DNA of 64,000 bases from Balaenoptera acutorostrata (GCF_949987535.1 NC_080075.1:372001-436000), one strand, 5' to 3'; positions 23,091 to 34,789 are shown, counted from the first letter of the stretch. Notes: generated by a model from the sequence alone, not told the origin. Numbers and translations: made by a program.

Positions 23091-23309
23091 ATAACCTAAT
23101 CCTTAATATGTATTTACAGCTTATCATTTTTGTTTATTAAAAAGGGGGTCTCCCCAACAAAGTAGAAGGAGGCCTGCTTCTCCCAGGGAAGCAAAGGAAT
23201 AGTTTCTAGCAATGAAATCTCGATACCATAGCTACTTCAACCATCAAGCCTGACAACAACTCCCGTGAGCGGGGCAGCGGGGCCGCGACACTCAGAAGGA
23301 GGCTCTGGG

Positions 23310-23616
23310 GGCTTCCCTGGTGGCGCAGTGGTTGAGAATCTGCCTGCCAACGCAGGAGACACGGGTTCGTGCCCTGGTCTGGGAGGATCCCACATGCCGC
23401 GGAGCAACTGGGCCCGTGAGCCGCAATTACTGAGCCTGTGCATCTGGAGCCTGTGCTCCGCAACAAGAGAGGCCGCGATAGTGAGAGGCCCGCGCACCGC
23501 GATGAAGAGTGGCCCCCGCTTGCCACAACTAGAGAAAGCCCTCGCACAGAAACGAAGACCCAACACAGCCATAAATAAATAAAAATTTAAAAAAAAATTA
23601 TAAAAAAAAAAAAAAA
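23310..23616 (+). mobile_element. CHR-type SINE, complete
   Basis: The copy runs from GGCTTCCCTGGTGGCGCAG to an A-rich tail. It is flanked by the perfect 16-bp duplication AGAAGGAGGCTCTGGG at 23294-23309 and 23617-23632. It shares the CGATAGTGAGAGGCC variant with the copy at 42678. Confidence 0.96.
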
Positions 23617-23632
23617 AGAAGGAGGCTCTGGG

Positions 23633-24039
23633 ACCTCAGTCCGGGGTCACTGCCTCTGAGGAGCCCACGGCAGCTGGTCAAAGTTCTCAGTCGTTCCGTG
23701 CGTGACCCTTTTGCCCTGGTTGCTCTGGCACAGCTCGGCCGGCACCAGCGCTGGGAGAGAAAGAAGAAACGTGCAGAAGAGGGAACCGGGCTTCAAGCTG
23801 ACCCACCTCCTTCTACGGAGATGATGCCACAGTCCCTAAGAGAGCACAGCAAGGCCACAGAATCCAGCCTCTGTGCCTGAGGCCTGGCCACACTAGCACC
23901 CCACGCTTCTGATGCCACAGGGAGAATTTCACAAGGTGCCCTCAGACCACCTGGTTGGACACATGGGGCTTTCAGACGCGCAGGTCCTGTCCGACCCCGC
24001 ACCTCTGGTGTCAGATTCTGGAGGTGGGCCTGGAAGCCT
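23633..24039. other. Unassigned sequence
   Basis: Nothing recognised. Confidence 0.4.
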
Positions 24040-24400
24040 CCAGGTTTTCACATTTGATAACAGCGTTATTGACATTGCATTTCTGTACCACGCAGTTAGT
24101 TAACCCATTTTAAGTATTAAGCACAGGGTTGTGCAGCCACCGCACGTGCATTTGACAACATTTCCATCATCTCCCCAGAACCCCACTCTTCAGAGGTCCC
24201 CCCTCATTTCCCACAGCCCCGGCATCCCCAGTCCACTTCCTGTCTCTGTGGGCTTGCCTGTTCTGGATGTCTCATGTAAGTGGGATCCACTAATTGTCCT
24301 TTTGTGTCTGGCTTCTCTCACTGAGCATCATGTTTTCGAGGTTCATCCACATCATAGCCTGTGTCAGTGCTTCACTCCTTTTCCATGGCTGAGTCACCCC
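24040..24400 (-). mobile_element. Old L1 3' end, antisense
   Basis: Reverse-complement L1 3' phrases are visible: GTTGTGCAGCCACCGCACG, GTCCTTTTGTGTCTGGCTTC, GAGGTTCATCCACATCATAG. Confidence 0.85.
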
Positions 24401-24859
24401 TACCCTCTCTGCTTTTAACTCTATAATTAATTGTGTCTCCCTGCCTACACCACACAGGGCTGATGAGACTTTCACCTTCCATCATTCTTGGGCTGTAAGC
24501 TGAACTTTTAACCAACACCAAGCGGTCCTGTGAAGAGGCTGAAAGCCCAGCCCCACACGGTGCACAGTTGCCCTGTGTGACGACAGCCCAGGAGGAAGGG
24601 TGAGATGGGCCTGCATGTTTACAGGACCAGCGTCCTACGGTCTCATGGGAAACCAACTCGCTGGTCAGTCTCCCGTGAGAGCTGCTCCCCACCGTGCCAA
24701 GCACGCAAGACAGACTGGTCAGGGACTGCGGTGCTGCCTTCAGTTCAGGCCCGCTCATGATAACTGTCTAGTTGGCAAGTGCAGAGGCTCCAGGGGAGGG
24801 TTCTTTCTGCTTCTTCCAGCTTCTTGAGGCTCCAGGCATCCCTGGGCGTGTTGCTTCAT
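24401..24859. other. Unassigned sequence
   Basis: No gene or repeat is supported. Confidence 0.4.
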
Positions 24860-25090
24860 CCCTCCCACCTCTGCCTTCATCTTCACGTGGCTTCCCCTCT
24901 GTGTCTATGTCTCCGCTCATCTTATAAGGACACAGTAGGATTGGGGCCACCCTAAGGCCCGTGTCTTACCTACTTACACAACAAGGCCCTACTTCCAAAT
25001 GAGGTCATGTCCTGAGGCCCTGGGGTCAGGACATGGATGTCTCTTTCCCTGGGGGGTACACAATCCCCCTTCTCTCTGAGATAACAGATA
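24860..25090 (-). mobile_element. MaLR-type LTR fragment, antisense
   Basis: CATCTTATAAGGACACAGTA, GGGGCCACCCTAAGGCC and CTTCCAAATGAGGTCATGTC are reverse-complement features of MST/MLT1-class (ERVL-MaLR) LTRs. Confidence 0.65.
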
Positions 25091-25384
25091 ATGTTGCCCA
25101 GAAAACAAGCCAGGCCCTTACCTAAGCCAGCCCCTCGAAGAGGTCTGAGCCCGCCTGGTCTCTTGGAAACTGACTGGGCAGGAGAGCGCGGCTCAGGACC
25201 CGAGTGTGAAGGACACCAGGAAGCCCCCGTGCGAGGCTCCCCTTCGCGGCGGCAGCCCTGGACCAGCTGATGAGGTGCAGCAGGGCGACCCCGAGCTCCT
25301 TAGAGGACTCGACCCACGTGGACTGGGGGCGACAGGCAGCAGTGAGCGGGTGTGTGATGAAGTGTGTGTGACGGGCCTGCAGTG
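25091..25384. other. Unassigned GC-rich sequence
   Basis: Nothing recognised. A degenerate half unit of the following minisatellite may begin near 25330. Confidence 0.4.
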
Positions 25385-25490
25385 AGCAGGTGAGCACATC
25401 TGTGTGTGTGACGTCAGGCACACCTGATGGGTCAGCAGTGAGCACATCTGTGTGTGTGTGACGTCAGGCACACGTGATGGGTCAGCAGCG
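25385..25490. repeat. Minisatellite with two CRE octamers
   Basis: Two units of about 50 bp each contain GTGAGCACATCTGTGTGTG followed by TGACGTCAGGCACAC and TGATGGGTCAGCAG. Each unit holds the palindromic cAMP-response-element octamer TGACGTCA (25409-25416 and 25459-25466). Confidence 0.85.
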
Positions 25491-26224
25491 AGCACACATG
25501 TCTGAGAGATCGGGTGCGGTACCCACACACGGGATCAGGTCCACGTGGCATCTTGGCGGGCAGGACACCACAGGGCTGTGGTGCTGCCACGGGCTCGAGC
25601 CACCGACCCTGCCCGGCGTGGAGTGTCCCTCCCCCACCACGTGCCCCAGCAGCTCCCACGTCCGCAACTGCGCAGTGGCTGCACCTGCGCAGAGTACGTC
25701 CCCTGGGCAAGTACTTCTTAAAGAGGGTCACCTCCGTGCTGACGGCGACCTTCCTCTCCTGCTGCTTCAGTGGGGGCGCCCCCGCCAGTGGCAGCTTGCA
25801 CCAAGGCATCCGGCCGCAGAGGGCTGGTCCCTGCACCTGGACCAAAGAGAAGGACTTGAGGGGCTGCACTTTCTCCCACCAGGGGCCCCATATCCAGGGG
25901 GGCCAGCGCGGGCATGTCAGACACACAGGACCGGACATTCTGGTTCATCTTCCCCCAACACGGTGGGTGAAAGGAGAGCCACGTGGGACCTCAGACCACG
26001 TAGGGCAAGGCGCGTGTCGAGGACCATCTCACCACTGTCGATTGGCCCATTCAGTTTGCCCTCCTGTGAAATGCTGTTCATGACCGGCTTTTCTCTACAC
26101 GAAGGCTGGAAAGAGCTGCTTGTATTTAAAAAGTGACCCATTTGTGTGAATTTTACGAAGGGGTACATGCAACCAAGCACACAGCTTGGTAGGAGGTTAC
26201 TGCTATTCAGGAGGGACACATACC
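25491..26224. other. Unassigned GC-rich sequence
   Basis: The overlapping long open frames (plus 25474-26136 and 25514-26083, minus 25432-25938) are mutual shadows in GC-rich DNA. No domain is recognised in any of them. Confidence 0.4.
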
Positions 26225-26740
26225 TTAATGGTTCTAGTGCTTTTCTAAATGTGGGAAGAGGCAAGAATCCAGGTTCATAAAAATTTTCTCCTGAAAATAT
26301 CGAACTCTCTGAGGGCCAGTTCTGGCCCAGAGCACAAAGTTCCTCATCCTGATCTTCGCCCTGAATTCCTTTCAGGGTGTCCTGTAAGTCAGCGACTGTG
26401 GTGGTTGATGACTTAATTCTTGTAGAACTGAATCATGGGCAACTTTCTTTATGTTACAATCCCCTCTCTTTTGGTCTTAATTTTGACCAAGGTTTAGGAG
26501 GCATTTCATGACCAATTTATCCCACGGCGCTAGGAATACTCATTCCCAGTTCAGGCGAGGATTTCCTTGATAAGCCACTCAATGTGCTGTTACTGGACTA
26601 GGCCCTGTTAATAGTAGCCCAAAGCCTCTGGGTCGCCTGTCCTCCTAGTCTGTTATGGTCCAGGAAATGTTTCCCTCTTGTAGCGTCTTCCCATATCTAG
26701 AGTTATACTATTACAATCACTGATCATATAGAACTATGTA
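26225..26740 (-). mobile_element. Probable ERV-derived fragment (paralogue of 37285-37720)
   Basis: It shares a colinear series of phrases with 37285-37720: GGCAAGAATCC, TTTTGACCAA, CATTT..TGACCAATTT, CAGGCGAGGATTTC, GGACTAGGCCCTGTT and TTCCCATATCTAG. The two copies are therefore one dispersed family. I think it is the reverse strand of an artiodactyl endogenous retrovirus, because the second copy leads into LTR-like DNA. No protein is encoded. Confidence 0.5.
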
Positions 26741-27439
26741 TTTGACAATTGTTTTAGGCACTGTCCTGTGCCTGCCCGCCCTTCCTGGGAAGGACCTGCT
26801 CGTGATTTTCTGAGCTGAGAATCTGACTCTCTTCTGCTTTACACACAAGTTATTGCTATATGGTTGTAAGATATACTGAATTTTGCAGGAATAGAACAAC
26901 GATGTGATTCTAGGAAAGCTTGTTCTCACAGTTATTCAGAACTTTACCAAGAACTCTCTGACATTTTGGAAAATCAAATCTCCTCGTAAAGTGGCTCAGA
27001 GTTTCTGAATTGCCAGTAAATGAACCAGGATTGCTGTCACCACAGTTATTCCAATTCTATACAACAATGCCTATTTGTCCTCATTTAAAAACATTAGGTA
27101 TAAAGTTTGAATCGAGTTGAGTGTTACCTGCCTTTTCTTAAATCTAAATTGAAGAAAAATTTAAGCAAACATCTGATTACTTAGTGTAGTTGAAGCCAAG
27201 CATTCACCTATTAAATTATGTATTATTTCAATAAAACGTGTTTATCTTTAATTCTCTTTATTGTAACTAGAGCTGCATACACACATATACATAATTATAC
27301 TTAAATTATATGTGTAGAGAGATTATCTTATCTTTGCCTCTGATTTCAGAAAGTGAGGGGAGCGTTACAACGTACCTGGTATAAAAGGGGTGAGGGTCTG
27401 ATGGGTTGACAGAACACCCATGACATAGCATTTCATTCC
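26741..27439. other. Unassigned AT-rich sequence
   Basis: It may continue the ERV-like fragment, but I could not match it to the second copy. Confidence 0.35.
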
Positions 27440-27879
27440 AACTAAGGTGCTAGAATCCCAAAGACAGACAATAAAAAAGGGAAGAAATTGGAACCTTCAA
27501 ACAGCGCTGGTGGGAATGTGAAGTGGTGCCACCGTTTTGGAAGACAGTCTGGCGGTTCCTCAAAATGTCAAACATGGAGTCACTACAAGACCCAGCAATT
27601 CCACTCCTACGTATAAACCCAAGAGAAAGGAAAACACAGGTCCACACAAACACTTGTACATGCATGTTCAGAGCAGCATGATTCACAACAGCCAAAATGT
27701 GGAAACCACCCAAATGACCATCAACAGGTAAACAGAGAACAGATACACACAATGTGGTCCATCCACACAGTAGAATATTACTCAGCCATGAAAAGGAGTG
27801 AAGCACTGACACTCACTACAGTGTTGACAAACCTTGAGAACACAATGCTCAGTGAGAGAAGCCAGACACAGAAGGACAC
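27440..27879 (+). mobile_element. Old L1 3' end, sense, left part
   Basis: GCTGGTGGGAATGTGAAGTG, ACCCAGCAATTCCACTCCTA and CAGTAGAATATTACTCAGCC are end-of-ORF2 L1 sequence. The element is cut by an LTR and resumes at 28235. Confidence 0.9.
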
Positions 27880-28234
27880 TGTCTTCGTCTGCTTGGGCTG
27901 CCATAACAAACTACCAGGCTGGGGTATTCAACAACAGAAATGTATTTCCTACCATTCTGGAGGACAGAAGTCAGAGATCAGGGTGCCACTACGGTCAGGT
28001 TCTGGTGAGGCTCTCTTCTTGGTTGTACATGGCATCTTCGCCCTGTGTCCCCACATGGAGAAGATGTGAGGGAGCTCTCTGAGGTCTCTTTTATAAGGCC
28101 ACTAATCCCACAATAGGGGCTCCACCTTCATGACCTAATCACTTCCCAAAGGCACGACCTCCTAATACCATCACCTTGGGGGTAAGGATTTCAACATGTG
28201 AATTTTGGAGGGACACAAACATTCAGCCAAGAAC
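27880..28234 (-). mobile_element. MaLR-type LTR, antisense, nested in L1
   Basis: The plus strand reads GTCTGCTTGGGCTGCCATAA, TTCTGGAGGACAGAAG and TGGAGGGACACAAACATTCA, a complete reverse-complement MST/MLT1-class LTR. L1 sequence flanks both sides and is continuous when the LTR is removed, so the LTR is the younger insertion. Confidence 0.85.
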
Positions 28235-28480
28235 AACCACAAACCGTATGATTCCATTTATATGAAAAGTCCAGAAGAGGCAAATCCACAGAGACAGGAG
28301 GGGGTTAGTGGTGCCAAGGGCTAGGGGAGGGGGAGGGGTGTCTCTTTTTGAGGGGATGAGAATGTTTTAGAACCAGAGGGAGGTGGTGCTGGCTCAACAT
28401 TGTGAATGTGATAAATACCACTGAGTTGTTCAATTTAATGGTAAATGGTGAATTTTATGTTGCATATATTTTAATCACAA
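28235..28480 (+). mobile_element. Old L1 3' end, sense, right part
   Basis: CGTATGATTCCATTTATATG continues the L1 from 27879. It ends at GGTAAATGGTGAATTTTATG and TATTTTAATCACAACTAAAA. Confidence 0.9.
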
Positions 28481-29333
28481 CTAAAAAAAATTATTCGTCA
28501 CATCTACAACTTGACACCTCAGGGAATTTCCATTTCTGCCAAGAGACCCTGTCTGCTTGCCCAGGTGATTCCTGGGACCCCGGGCGACCTCGAGGGGGCC
28601 GTGGAGTGTAAATGAGGGCATGAACAACCCCTCACAGGGACAGTCAGGGATTTATCATCGCACTGTGAACAGCCCCATAGGGCCGGTGGCCGGGTACTGC
28701 CTCACTGCAGCCCTGGACACCGGGGCCGGGGCCTGCTCCCTCGCGCCCCAAGGCTGGGACCTGCCAGGTGAAGCCAACGGCGCTGCAGTCAGTCCTCGGG
28801 AGCTGCAGGAGCACGGGCCCAGCCACAGAGCAAGGCCGGAGCATTTCCAGCTACCTGAACACCCACATGTTAGAAACAGGATTTTCCCGTAACGCACAGG
28901 GGACCTGAAAGTGTGTTTTCTCAGGTAAACTGATAACACCGCCCCCTCCATGTGTGGACGCCGCCCTTACAGCGGCAGAGTTGAACCCTCACCCCTCCCC
29001 CACCAGAATTGACCTCCAAGGCCTCCTGGGGGTCCTCCCCAAACCCGGAGGATGTGTTCTGCCTGAAGCTCCTGACACAATACACTCCCACTCAGGATGG
29101 CCTGCAGAGGTCACGCAGAGTTCGGGCCCCATGCAGCAGGACGGGACCCTGGACACAGACGTGTCCACCCTGCACAGAGGGGTCCCTACGAACAAGTGTC
29201 AGGTCATTTCTTAGGGCCACGCCCCTGTCCCGCTCGAGGTGCAAAGCCCACCCCACTGCCCGGCCCGCATCCCTTTCTCTGGGGCACCTGCGGGACTCAA
29301 GCCCGCACCTTCCCCAGCCCTGCCTCCCCGCCA
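28481..29333. other. Unassigned GC-rich sequence
   Basis: Several overlapping open frames occur on both strands, none with a domain. Confidence 0.4.
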
Positions 29334-29800
29334 TGTAAGGCTGTCAGCATAACTGATGCCATCCTGGGCTCGTCCTTCCGCTGACCCGACCCAGGACTGT
29401 GCTGTGTGGTCAATCACTTCTCTGTCCTCAAGGCCTTTCTAGTTAATAGAGGCTGTTTAGTAATTATCAGGACCAGGTGGTCTCTATGCCTTGTTAGTCC
29501 CCAAACAAGGAAGACCTTCGCTGTTGTGTTCCCGGCGCCCATGAGGCCAGTTACCCGTCATGAACCTTGACTTAGGAATGTACATCCTGTTTCCAAGCAC
29601 CGCCCCCATGTTAACCATAAATTGTCCCGGTGACCCCTTGGCCATGCAGAGCGCAGCTGCACATGTTTCCGACCGTTGTCCCCCAATCCCGATCCCACCC
29701 TATGAGTAAACTACCCAATAATAAACTGATCCATTAATTACCTGGAGCTGCCTGCCTCAGTTTTCAGTCTCACGATGCCCTGTCAGTTCGGTGGGCACTT
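29334..29800 (+). mobile_element. Putative ERV LTR, sense
   Basis: The block opens with TGTAAGGCTGTCAGCATAAC. It has a TATA-like CATAAATTG near 29620 and an AATAAA signal near 29720, followed by CTGCCTGCCTCAGTTTTCAG. This spacing is that of a U3-R-U5 unit. The family is unknown and the ends are not fixed by a target duplication. Confidence 0.45.
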
Positions 29801-29844
29801 CTCGTTCCCTCCATCTGCTAACACCTCACCTACTACTGTGGGTT

Positions 29845-30265
29845 CAATAGTGTCCCCCTCCCCAAATTTATATCCATTCTGACCCCAGAATCAGGCCTTG
29901 TTTCTGGAACAAGGTGTCTGCAGATGTGGTTAAGATGAGGTCTTATTTCTGGAACAGGGTGTCTGCAGATGTGGTTAAGATGAGGTCAGGCTGGATCAGG
30001 GAGACCCCTAAGTCCAGCAGCTGGTGTCCTTATAAGAAGAGGGAAATCTAGACACAGACACAGAGGAGAAGCCACGTGACAAGGAGGCAGAGGTGGGTGT
30101 GATGCAGCCCCAAGTCCAGGGGCGCCAAGGATTTCTGGAGACCAGAGAAGCCAGGAGAGGCCAGGGCAGATTCCCTTAAGTTCCAGAAGGAACCAACACA
30201 CCTTCATTGTGTATTTCCAGTGTCCAGAGCTGCGAGAGAGAAATCTCTGCTGTTGTGACACCCCC
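29845..30265 (+). mobile_element. MaLR-type LTR, sense
   Basis: GGGTTCAATAGTGTCCCCC, GGTGTCCTTATAAGAAGAGG and CCAGAGCTGCGAGAGAGAAA are sense landmarks of MST/MLT1-class LTRs. A 45-bp tandem duplication lies inside it. Confidence 0.8.
29897..29986 (+). repeat. 45-bp tandem duplication in the LTR
   Basis: The unit beginning CTTGTTTCTGGAACAAGGTG and ending TTAAGATGAGGT repeats at 29942-29986 with two or three differences. Confidence 0.9.
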
Positions 30266-32478
30266 GGCTCATGGCATGTTGTCACGGTCGCCCCAGGATC
30301 CCCACACCTGCCAGATGATGAGACACGAGGCATCGGAGGAAAGAGCCCCTCGGTGTCTGGACGAGCATCTCTACACACACGTCTGGGTGCTGAAGATGGA
30401 GGACACGCAGCCGCCTCCCCACCCGAGCCGGGCGTCGGGCTGCCCTGCTGTCCCGCTTGCTCCTGTCCTATGTCCAGTGGATGACCAGCCTCTGCTGATG
30501 CAGGCGCCCCACCGCTGTCCTGCGACCTCCCCACGCACATCCCACCCACAGGCCGTGCTCCGGCCCTGGCCGCTCAGCAGCCTCAGCTTGGCTGCAATGA
30601 CAGGTCAGGGGACCCGCTGGCCCCTCCCAGCCCAGGGGCGGTGCCCGAAGCAGGAGGCCCTGGGCAGCCGCCCTCCGTCCCGGACGAGGTGAGGCCTGGA
30701 GCAGGCACCTCGAGCTCCTCAGGGCCCTGGATGCAGCCCCACGTGCCGCCAGCCCCACACACTCCCCGGCAGGCTGGAGGCTCCGTGTCCCCAGGCACAA
30801 GACACTTCTCGAAGGTGGCCCTGGGGTGTGTCTTCAAACCGCTCCACGTTTGGCCCAACCTGGCATGGAGCCCGCGGCCGGCCGCCTTCGTAGGAGCAGA
30901 CAGAGGGCAACCCTGAGGCCCCCGTGCCTCTGCCCCTAAGTGACCCTGCCCGTCGCAGACCAGGCCGCCCGCCTCTGACCGCCGCGTCCCCCCGCCAGCT
31001 CCGGCCCGGCCCTCTAGAGACTCCTCACTCCCTGGAGGGCAGGGCTGACTGCCCCTCGGCCGCCCTCCCTGAGTCAGGACACCGCTTCCTCCGTGAGGCT
31101 CCCGGATTCCGGCCTGGGGCCCCGCCCCCCCCCACGCCCCCACGAGCTGTGTCAACCACCAGGATTGTCACCTCAAGAGACCCCGGAAGACAGACTCCCC
31201 GGGACGCTAGAATGGGATTTTGTATGCAGATGGGCCACCGCAGAGCTGCCCGGGGTGAGACGAGGTCACTGGCCTGTGTGCGGGCGTCCTCATGGGGGGC
31301 ATTTGGACCCAGACACACGGGGGGGAAGGCGATGTGACGGCAGAGACAGAGACGGGGCTGGCAGTGGCCTGGGACCGACCGACCCCAGAACCCACGGAGG
31401 AGCGGGCCCCAGCACCTTGACCTCGGGCTCCAGGCCTGAAAGGATGCGTCCCCTGTCCCAACCCCGCCCCCCGTCTGGCGTTCTGTGCCGGGGCGGCAGG
31501 AATCCCACACCCGGCCTGCGGGGGGGCGGCGCTGTGCTTGCTGACACCCAGGACCGTCACCGGTCGCCTCCCCTCTGGGCATGACGCCCACTCCTCCTCA
31601 GGGAGGACCCAGGGCCCAGGACCCCCGTCCCACACGTCCCTGTCACGGCGACCTCCCCCCTCCCCCAGCCACCCCTGGGGCATCTCAGGCCCCAGAAAGG
31701 AGCCGCAGCGGCGTGGTGACCTCGGCGAGTGGCCGCAGGCCACCGCACCGATCCCCAGACCTGAGTGTGGCCATCTGAGAAGGGACCCACCAGCCCCCCG
31801 ACCCAGGCGCCCCGTTTCACAGGGCAGGTCCTCGTGCCGAGTCCCTGGAGGGGGCTGTTGAGCAGGGGTGACTGAGGCCTGTGAACATGTGGGCCGGAGA
31901 GGTCCTCCCCAGGAGCCCAGGCGCAGTGAGCCCAGGACGTGTCCATCCCTCCCCTGCTGTACCCCACGGAGTGAGGAGAAAGCCCCAGTGACCCCCAAGA
32001 AGAGACAAGACACCCAGAGGACTACACCATCCACAGACCGGGGACTGAGTGTCCCCCTCATTCCCTGAGAGTGAACGATGTCTTCTCCGCGGCCGCCAGA
32101 CTGGCCCATGTGCTCCAAACACCAGCTTCAGTGAACCAGCCGGACAGAAAACCCCCTTCCAGGGTCCCCTGTGTTAATAGACCCAGCCTGCGGGGGAGGG
32201 GGCCGGCCCGAGCGAGGATGCACGTGCTCCAGCGCCGGACACTCACTGCCCGTCCCCCTGACCCTCCCCCTGTCCCTCTCCTGCTCCCTGTGGCCTCACC
32301 CCCTCAGGAACCCTCCTCTCCAGGCTCCGAGCACCCACATTTCCCACCTCCACCCCATCACTCTCCACTTCAATTTGCCTGTTTCCCCGCCAGGTGAAGA
32401 GGAGGGCAAACGTCCCGCACTGGTGTTTTCAGCAGTGTAGACGGGGCTTCCTTTCTCTTCCCAGCTGGGGTCTGGCCG
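30266..32478. other. Unassigned GC-rich sequence
   Basis: Open frames of up to 303 codons (minus 31207-32118) overlap others on both strands. Composition is Gly/Arg/Pro-rich and no fold or motif is visible, so I treat them as GC-driven artefacts. Confidence 0.4.
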
Positions 32479-32632
32479 GACACCAGGTGCCTTCCAGCAG
32501 TGCGGGGCTAGGCGCCGCCCTGCACGGAGCAGCCCTGATCCCACGCCTACAGCGCCGTCTGCTGGACACCAGGTGGTTTCCAGCCCAACAGGGAGCAGCC
32601 CTGATAACCGCACCTACAGCGCCGCCTGCTGG
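32479..32632. repeat. Tandem duplication with CTCF-like motifs
   Basis: A segment opening GACACCAGGTG and closing CAGCGCCGTCTGCTGG is followed by a shortened second copy closing CAGCGCCGCCTGCTGG. The closing motifs lie at 32550-32565 and 32617-32632. They resemble the reverse of the CTCF core (AGCGCCCCCTGCTGG) with one or two changes. GGAGCAGCCCTGAT is also duplicated. Confidence 0.65.
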
Positions 32633-34619
32633 TCTCTCCGTCCTCCCATCCGGCACAGTCTTCACCTTCCCCGGTGCCTCGGATGGTCCGTCTCCTCACT
32701 GTCTGAAGATCAGCCCCTCCTCCCCACCGCCATCACCCCCAGCTCCACAACCCTCGTCCAGCCTCAGGGATGACCCAGGACTCTCGCTGGGCTCCCCTGC
32801 CTGCCCACCCTTGGTCGCTGTCCTCAATCCCCCTGTGCAGACGGGTGAGGATCCCCTCCAGATGCTCCCAAACGCTTCACGCCTACATCCTCCCCGGGGT
32901 CGGCACCGTGTCCTGTTGGGATGGTCCACCGTCACCAAGCCCCCAACTCCATGGCGAGGGCAGGCATCAGGCCTGCTACATGCACTGCTGTGCGTCCTGC
33001 TGTATACACAGGCATGACCCTGCCCCAGGGTGCAGGAAAGGCTGCCCTACGGTGGGATGTGGGGAGACGACTGACCACAGGGTGGACGTCAGGTCTCAGC
33101 TCACCAGGCAAGGGCAGCCGGGTTCTCACTCCTCGGACCCTTTCTCACCCAGCCTGTGACCGGCTTTGTTCCCACCCCTGTTGTCCCTCCATTGGCCTCG
33201 CTCTTGCGAGCAGAGCAGGACAGTGTGGTCAGCGGTCACAGGCTGAGGCACACAGACACTGGCTGACCAGCGTGCACCCATGCTGACCACACGGAAAGGG
33301 CACTCCACCAGGGCCCGTGCGGTGTGGGTTCACCTGCCCACAGAGAGGCCAGGCCTCTGCTCCTGACTCCGGGAGGTCACCTTGAGTCTGATGGGAGTGT
33401 CTGCTCCATGGGCCTCGCTCCAGGCTGGTCTGTGCTAAACGGCGTGATGCACGGTGGGGTTTCCTAAGTCCCCCTCGGGGGCTGGAGGCCAAGGTCAGGC
33501 ACATGGTGGTCCCCACGCTGACATGACAGACCCCAATAAACCCTGCACCTCAGGAGTCAGGTGGTCTTCCCTGGGCTGCCACAGCTGAGGACGCTAGACC
33601 CTGCTCCTCACCTCTGTCCTCGCTGATTTTAATCTGCATCCTTCACCGTAATAAACCCAGATTGTAACAGCTTTAGGGAGTTCTGGGAGCCTCCAAGAAA
33701 AAAGGAGCCGGGGAAGGGGTCTCTGGGTCCCCGACTCTGCAGGTGGGGTCAGAAGTCGGTGGGGAGGATCTTGGGGCCCTGGAATCTGAAGGGCCCCTCT
33801 ACCAGGGGAGGGGTAGGAGACCCCGGGTGGAAGGTAAGCTGAGTCCAAGGCCCTCCTGGGTAGGAGGCATCCTAGCCCCGGGGATCCTGAAGAGGCCAGC
33901 TCCCTCCTCCCCTCAGCCCCCAGGCCTGGTCCCTGCTCTTGAGAAATTCCCTAGGGTGGGGTCCTGGTGCTGGAGGTGCCCCGATGCTGTGGCCTCCTGA
34001 GCCTCCAGGGAGGATAACGGGAGTGGGGGAAGACTTGTTCACAGAAAGGGAGCTTCTGCCGGAACAAAGCCTGGGTCTGCTGCCCCCGACCCCAGGTGCA
34101 CTGGGGCAGGAACGTGAGAGCGAGACTCCGTCCCCTCCCGAGACACCCAGGACACATGGGCGCTGGGCGCTGGACTCCCACACAATATTAAAATCTCCCT
34201 CGCAGGCCTGTTGGGTGAGAGACACCACTTAAAGACTATTAACGGGGCCAGGGGGGCCCAGGGGGTGAGGCTGATGTGGGGAGAGTTGGAAAATCACCCA
34301 AGGATGTGCTGTCCCTGCAGGGACCCCCCCCAGGTGAGCCCAGGTGTGGAGGTGGACCCCTCAAGTCAGAGCCCTCATGGCTCAGACACCCATATTCTGG
34401 GCATTTGGGAGACCAATACCCAAGCATCCCCAGTACTTGCGTGCACCTGCTGCAGTTAGGGCCTGCCCTGTCTTCTTCATGGCCAAGTTCTCACCCCTCC
34501 CAGAAGGCCTCTTGGGGGCTAATGGGATGGGGGTTCCATGGCAGGAGCAGGGGTTCACGACTGGATGGGGGTGTGCACAGCAGGGCCGGAGGGTCTGTGG
34601 TGGGCTGGAGGGCGCCCAC
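32633..34619. other. Unassigned GC-rich sequence
   Basis: No gene or repeat can be supported. Confidence 0.4.
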
Positions 34620-34789
34620 CCATCTTGCCGGTCCACACGTCATGGTCGGAGGCCTGCACACAGTGCACCAGGCTGTGGATGTGGTAGAAGGTGCAGTGGT
34701 CCAGGGACCGGTCCAGCCCATGCCGGTGTCTGACCACAGAGCGGTGGCCGTGCTCCCACACTCCCAGGTAGGACACGTCAGCATGGCCT
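34620..34789 (-). CDS. Candidate orphan coding exon, unidentified
   Basis: On the minus strand, a pyrimidine-rich GACCTCCTGGTCATTCCAG precedes 170 bp. The segment is open for 56 codons and ends at ATGG followed by GTGGGC, a possible donor. The frame contains SYLGVWEHGHRSVVRHRHG, followed by HCTFYHIHSLVHCV and DHDVWTGKM. That is less proline/arginine-biased than chance frames nearby. I do not recognise the family, and I see no partner exon. It could be an exon of a gene extending elsewhere, a pseudogene remnant or chance. Confidence 0.25.

Noticed and set aside
25474..26136. 220-codon plus-strand open frame as a gene
   Set aside because: It overlaps a 189-codon plus frame and a 168-codon minus frame, with no recognisable domain in any.
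31207..32118. 303-codon minus-strand open frame as a gene
   Set aside because: It is GC-driven: several other long frames overlap it on both strands, composition is Gly/Arg/Ser/Pro-rich, and no domain or splice context supports it.
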